A DNA stretch of 64,000 bases, taken from Phaseolus vulgaris. Lineage: Eukaryota > Streptophyta > Magnoliopsida > Fabales > Fabaceae. The notes below the pieces were generated by a model that made no database searches, had not been told where the DNA came from, and saw only the letters and a program-made list of their open reading frames with translations. This document shows, in pieces, positions 62,280 through 64,000 of the stretch. Position numbers and translations under genes: made by a program. The stretch covers positions 36,975,785 through 37,039,784 of the forward strand of contig NC_023759.2 of assembly GCF_000499845.2 (NCBI RefSeq), given 5' to 3'. Numbering within the stretch: position 1 is the stretch's first letter; the number at the start of each line of letters is the position of its first letter.

Positions 62280-63700
62280 TTGAATGTGATTGTTGATTTG
62301 CATTATTTGTCTGGCGCTAGTATTAAAACTGTCATGCAGGTTTATCTTTGGGAGCAGGTATTGCTGATCACAACTCTAGGCTGGAAGGGTGCCTTTGTAT
62401 TGGTTTTGGAGAAACATAAAGCTTATAGGAAACTTTGGTGCTGGAAGAGCTGTGATGCACTGATGCATCAGGGATATGAACACACCTTCTACTCTAGATA
62501 CCGAGCAAGATTCAATACCAGTTAACATCTTAATAAGGGGTTTGGAAGAGGTTAAAAGGGTATCAGTGGTAAAACAAACTATTCAGGGACTGTTTTTTTG
62601 TTGTTGTTTACCCGACTTCGTAGCGGAAAATGGTGCATTTTGGGGTAAGGGCTTATGTTTGTTGGTTATGTTAATGATTCTGCAATGTTATAGGATTAGT
62701 TTGTGTTTGACTCATGTCTATGCTTATGTGATGTTATAAATTTGTGGTTATGTAGATATGAAGGTGGGTGTAGTATGAATGATGTACTGTTAGGAATCTA
62801 ATAAATTTATATCCAGTTGAAATTCGGTTAGATTGAGCTGTAAGGTTGATAAGCAGGTTGAGACAGGTTGAGACTGTAGATTTTTTATAGGATTGGAATA
62901 CTCCTTAAGGACTTCATCTAATTTAATTAATTATTTAATAATAAAAAAAATAACTAACATATACCACCTTCTTTTATTCGGATGGGAATCTTGACAATAA
63001 GTAACATGTACCATAAGATAATTTTATTCGGAAGGGCATAATAGGTGATATTTATTATGACAACTATTTAAACATTATTTTGAACGAAAAGAAAATAATT
63101 TAATAAAATATGTTATCTATAATAAATCAAAATGGAGTTAGGCAATTTGAAGGAAATATTTCCTGGAAACAAAAGTTTGATAGAGTATGGTTCGATATTT
63201 TAAATTTATTATTTTTTTTGTGAATTTAAAGTTTTATTTTTAGTTTTAAAGGAAAATGTTATTTTTATTGACAATTGAATTAAAATAATTTAAATAAATA
63301 TGTATATAGAGGATTATAATTAAAGATAATAATAAGGAAAGTAATGATTCAACTAAATAATTTAATATAAAAAGTAATCCAGACCATTATAATATAGTGA
63401 AATTTTAAAAGGTGATAGTGTTACAATTTTTTTTGTTTAATAATGTAGTATTGATACAATTTTTTTTAAAATTATATTTAGATAACAGTTATATATCATC
63501 ATGTATTTGGAATAAAAATATTTATGTTCTTCCTATTGTAATTAGAAAAAATGATTGAAAAAAAATATCCCAAATTAATTAAATAAATAAATTCTTCGAA
63601 TTGGAGTTAGAAAAGTGATTGCTAACACGCTAACTGGCGAAGTAAGGTTTGTTTCATCAGAATTCACTATTTTTAAGAACAATATAACTTACTTAAGTGT
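62280..63700. other. Intergenic AT-rich DNA
   Basis: 62,280-62,800 may be the LINE 3' untranslated tail; its open frames match nothing known to me. 62,880-63,660 is very AT-rich with A and T runs and no recognised feature. Confidence 0.45.
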
Positions 63701-63711
63701 GAAGTTCCGTA

Positions 63712-63760
63712 CCACGCTATAAATAGAAAAACTCCCACAAATTTAATTCTCCTCAGAACA
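63712..63760 (+). promoter_or_regulatory. Possible core promoter (TATA box)
   Basis: A clean TATAAATA at 63,718-63,725 in a locally GC-richer context (taccacgc before, actcccac after) would put a start near 63,750. It could serve a gene beyond the right edge or be an LTR promoter. No coding start follows within the window. Confidence 0.3.
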
Positions 63761-64000
63761 GATTTTTGTTTCAGTGGATAAGTCCAACTAAATCTACAAT
63801 TACAAAAAGTAAACAAATATTTCAGTAATACACAACTCTGATGGAGCATTCTAAATTAAAATGTCTTTCGCAGATAAAAACTGAAATGTATTTTCACACA
63901 CAAAAGAGTGGGTAATAAATGATGTATAATGAAACAAATGATCCAATCCAATTTCATGTGAAAAGAAAGTTAAAAAACACATATTAAGAGAAATATCAAA

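Noticed and set aside
62280..62739. Two overlapping open frames of 81 and 87 codons
   Set aside because: No recognisable domain; they follow the LINE end and are best taken as its untranslated tail or chance.

Overview
The window is nuclear DNA from a flowering plant, most likely a legume of the bean, cowpea or soybean group. The evidence is spliced genes with GT/AG introns, AT-rich intergenic DNA, and dense Ty1/copia, Ty3/gypsy, CACTA and LINE elements. LTR-derived repeats of a type I associate with legume genomes are also present. No bacterial, organellar or CRISPR features were seen. All family assignments come from reading translated sequence; no search was run.

Region 1 (1-24,720) is one host gene on the minus strand: an insulinase-type (M16) zinc metallopeptidase of the plant peroxisomal PXM16 / insulin-degrading-enzyme group. 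Twenty-four consecutive exons with phase-consistent junctions give 842 codons without a stop. The last roughly 125 residues expected for the family lie beyond the left edge. The gene is stretched by transposon-filled introns. Intron 2 holds a decayed copia, intron 10 holds another copia plus a dispersed repeat pair and a SINE-like sequence, and intron 19 holds a copia with a LINE tail inside it. The intron open at the left edge holds three near-identical 377-bp tandem repeats.

Region 2 (25.0-30.7 kb) is AT-rich. It contains one CACTA transposon end, a broken WD40 exon resembling PAK1IP1, and an unidentified exon-like segment.

Region 3 (30,692-55,566) reads as one nested complex. Matching 34-35 bp inverted ends that begin CACTA, flanked by the same 3-bp duplication (AAT), suggest an outer CACTA element of about 24.9 kb. 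Inside it is a young gypsy element (gypsy-1) that keeps gag-protease but has no RT, RNase H or integrase. Gypsy-1 is itself split by a 12-kb autonomous-type CACTA element carrying TNP2-like and Transposase_24-like genes. Gypsy-1 abuts a second gypsy (gypsy-2), which is split by a solo LTR. Two intact-looking host exons with splice sites lie in this complex: a TBCC-domain (TBCCD1-like) exon in the inner CACTA and an acetoacetyl-CoA thiolase exon near the right end. A second solo LTR with an exact 5-bp duplication follows.

Region 4 (55.6-64 kb) contains a very young copia element (56,680-61,102). Its 282-bp LTRs differ at one base and it has an exact CAAAC duplication, but it has no recognisable N-terminal gag. 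A decayed LINE ORF2 tail and AT-rich DNA follow, with a possible TATA promoter close to the right edge.
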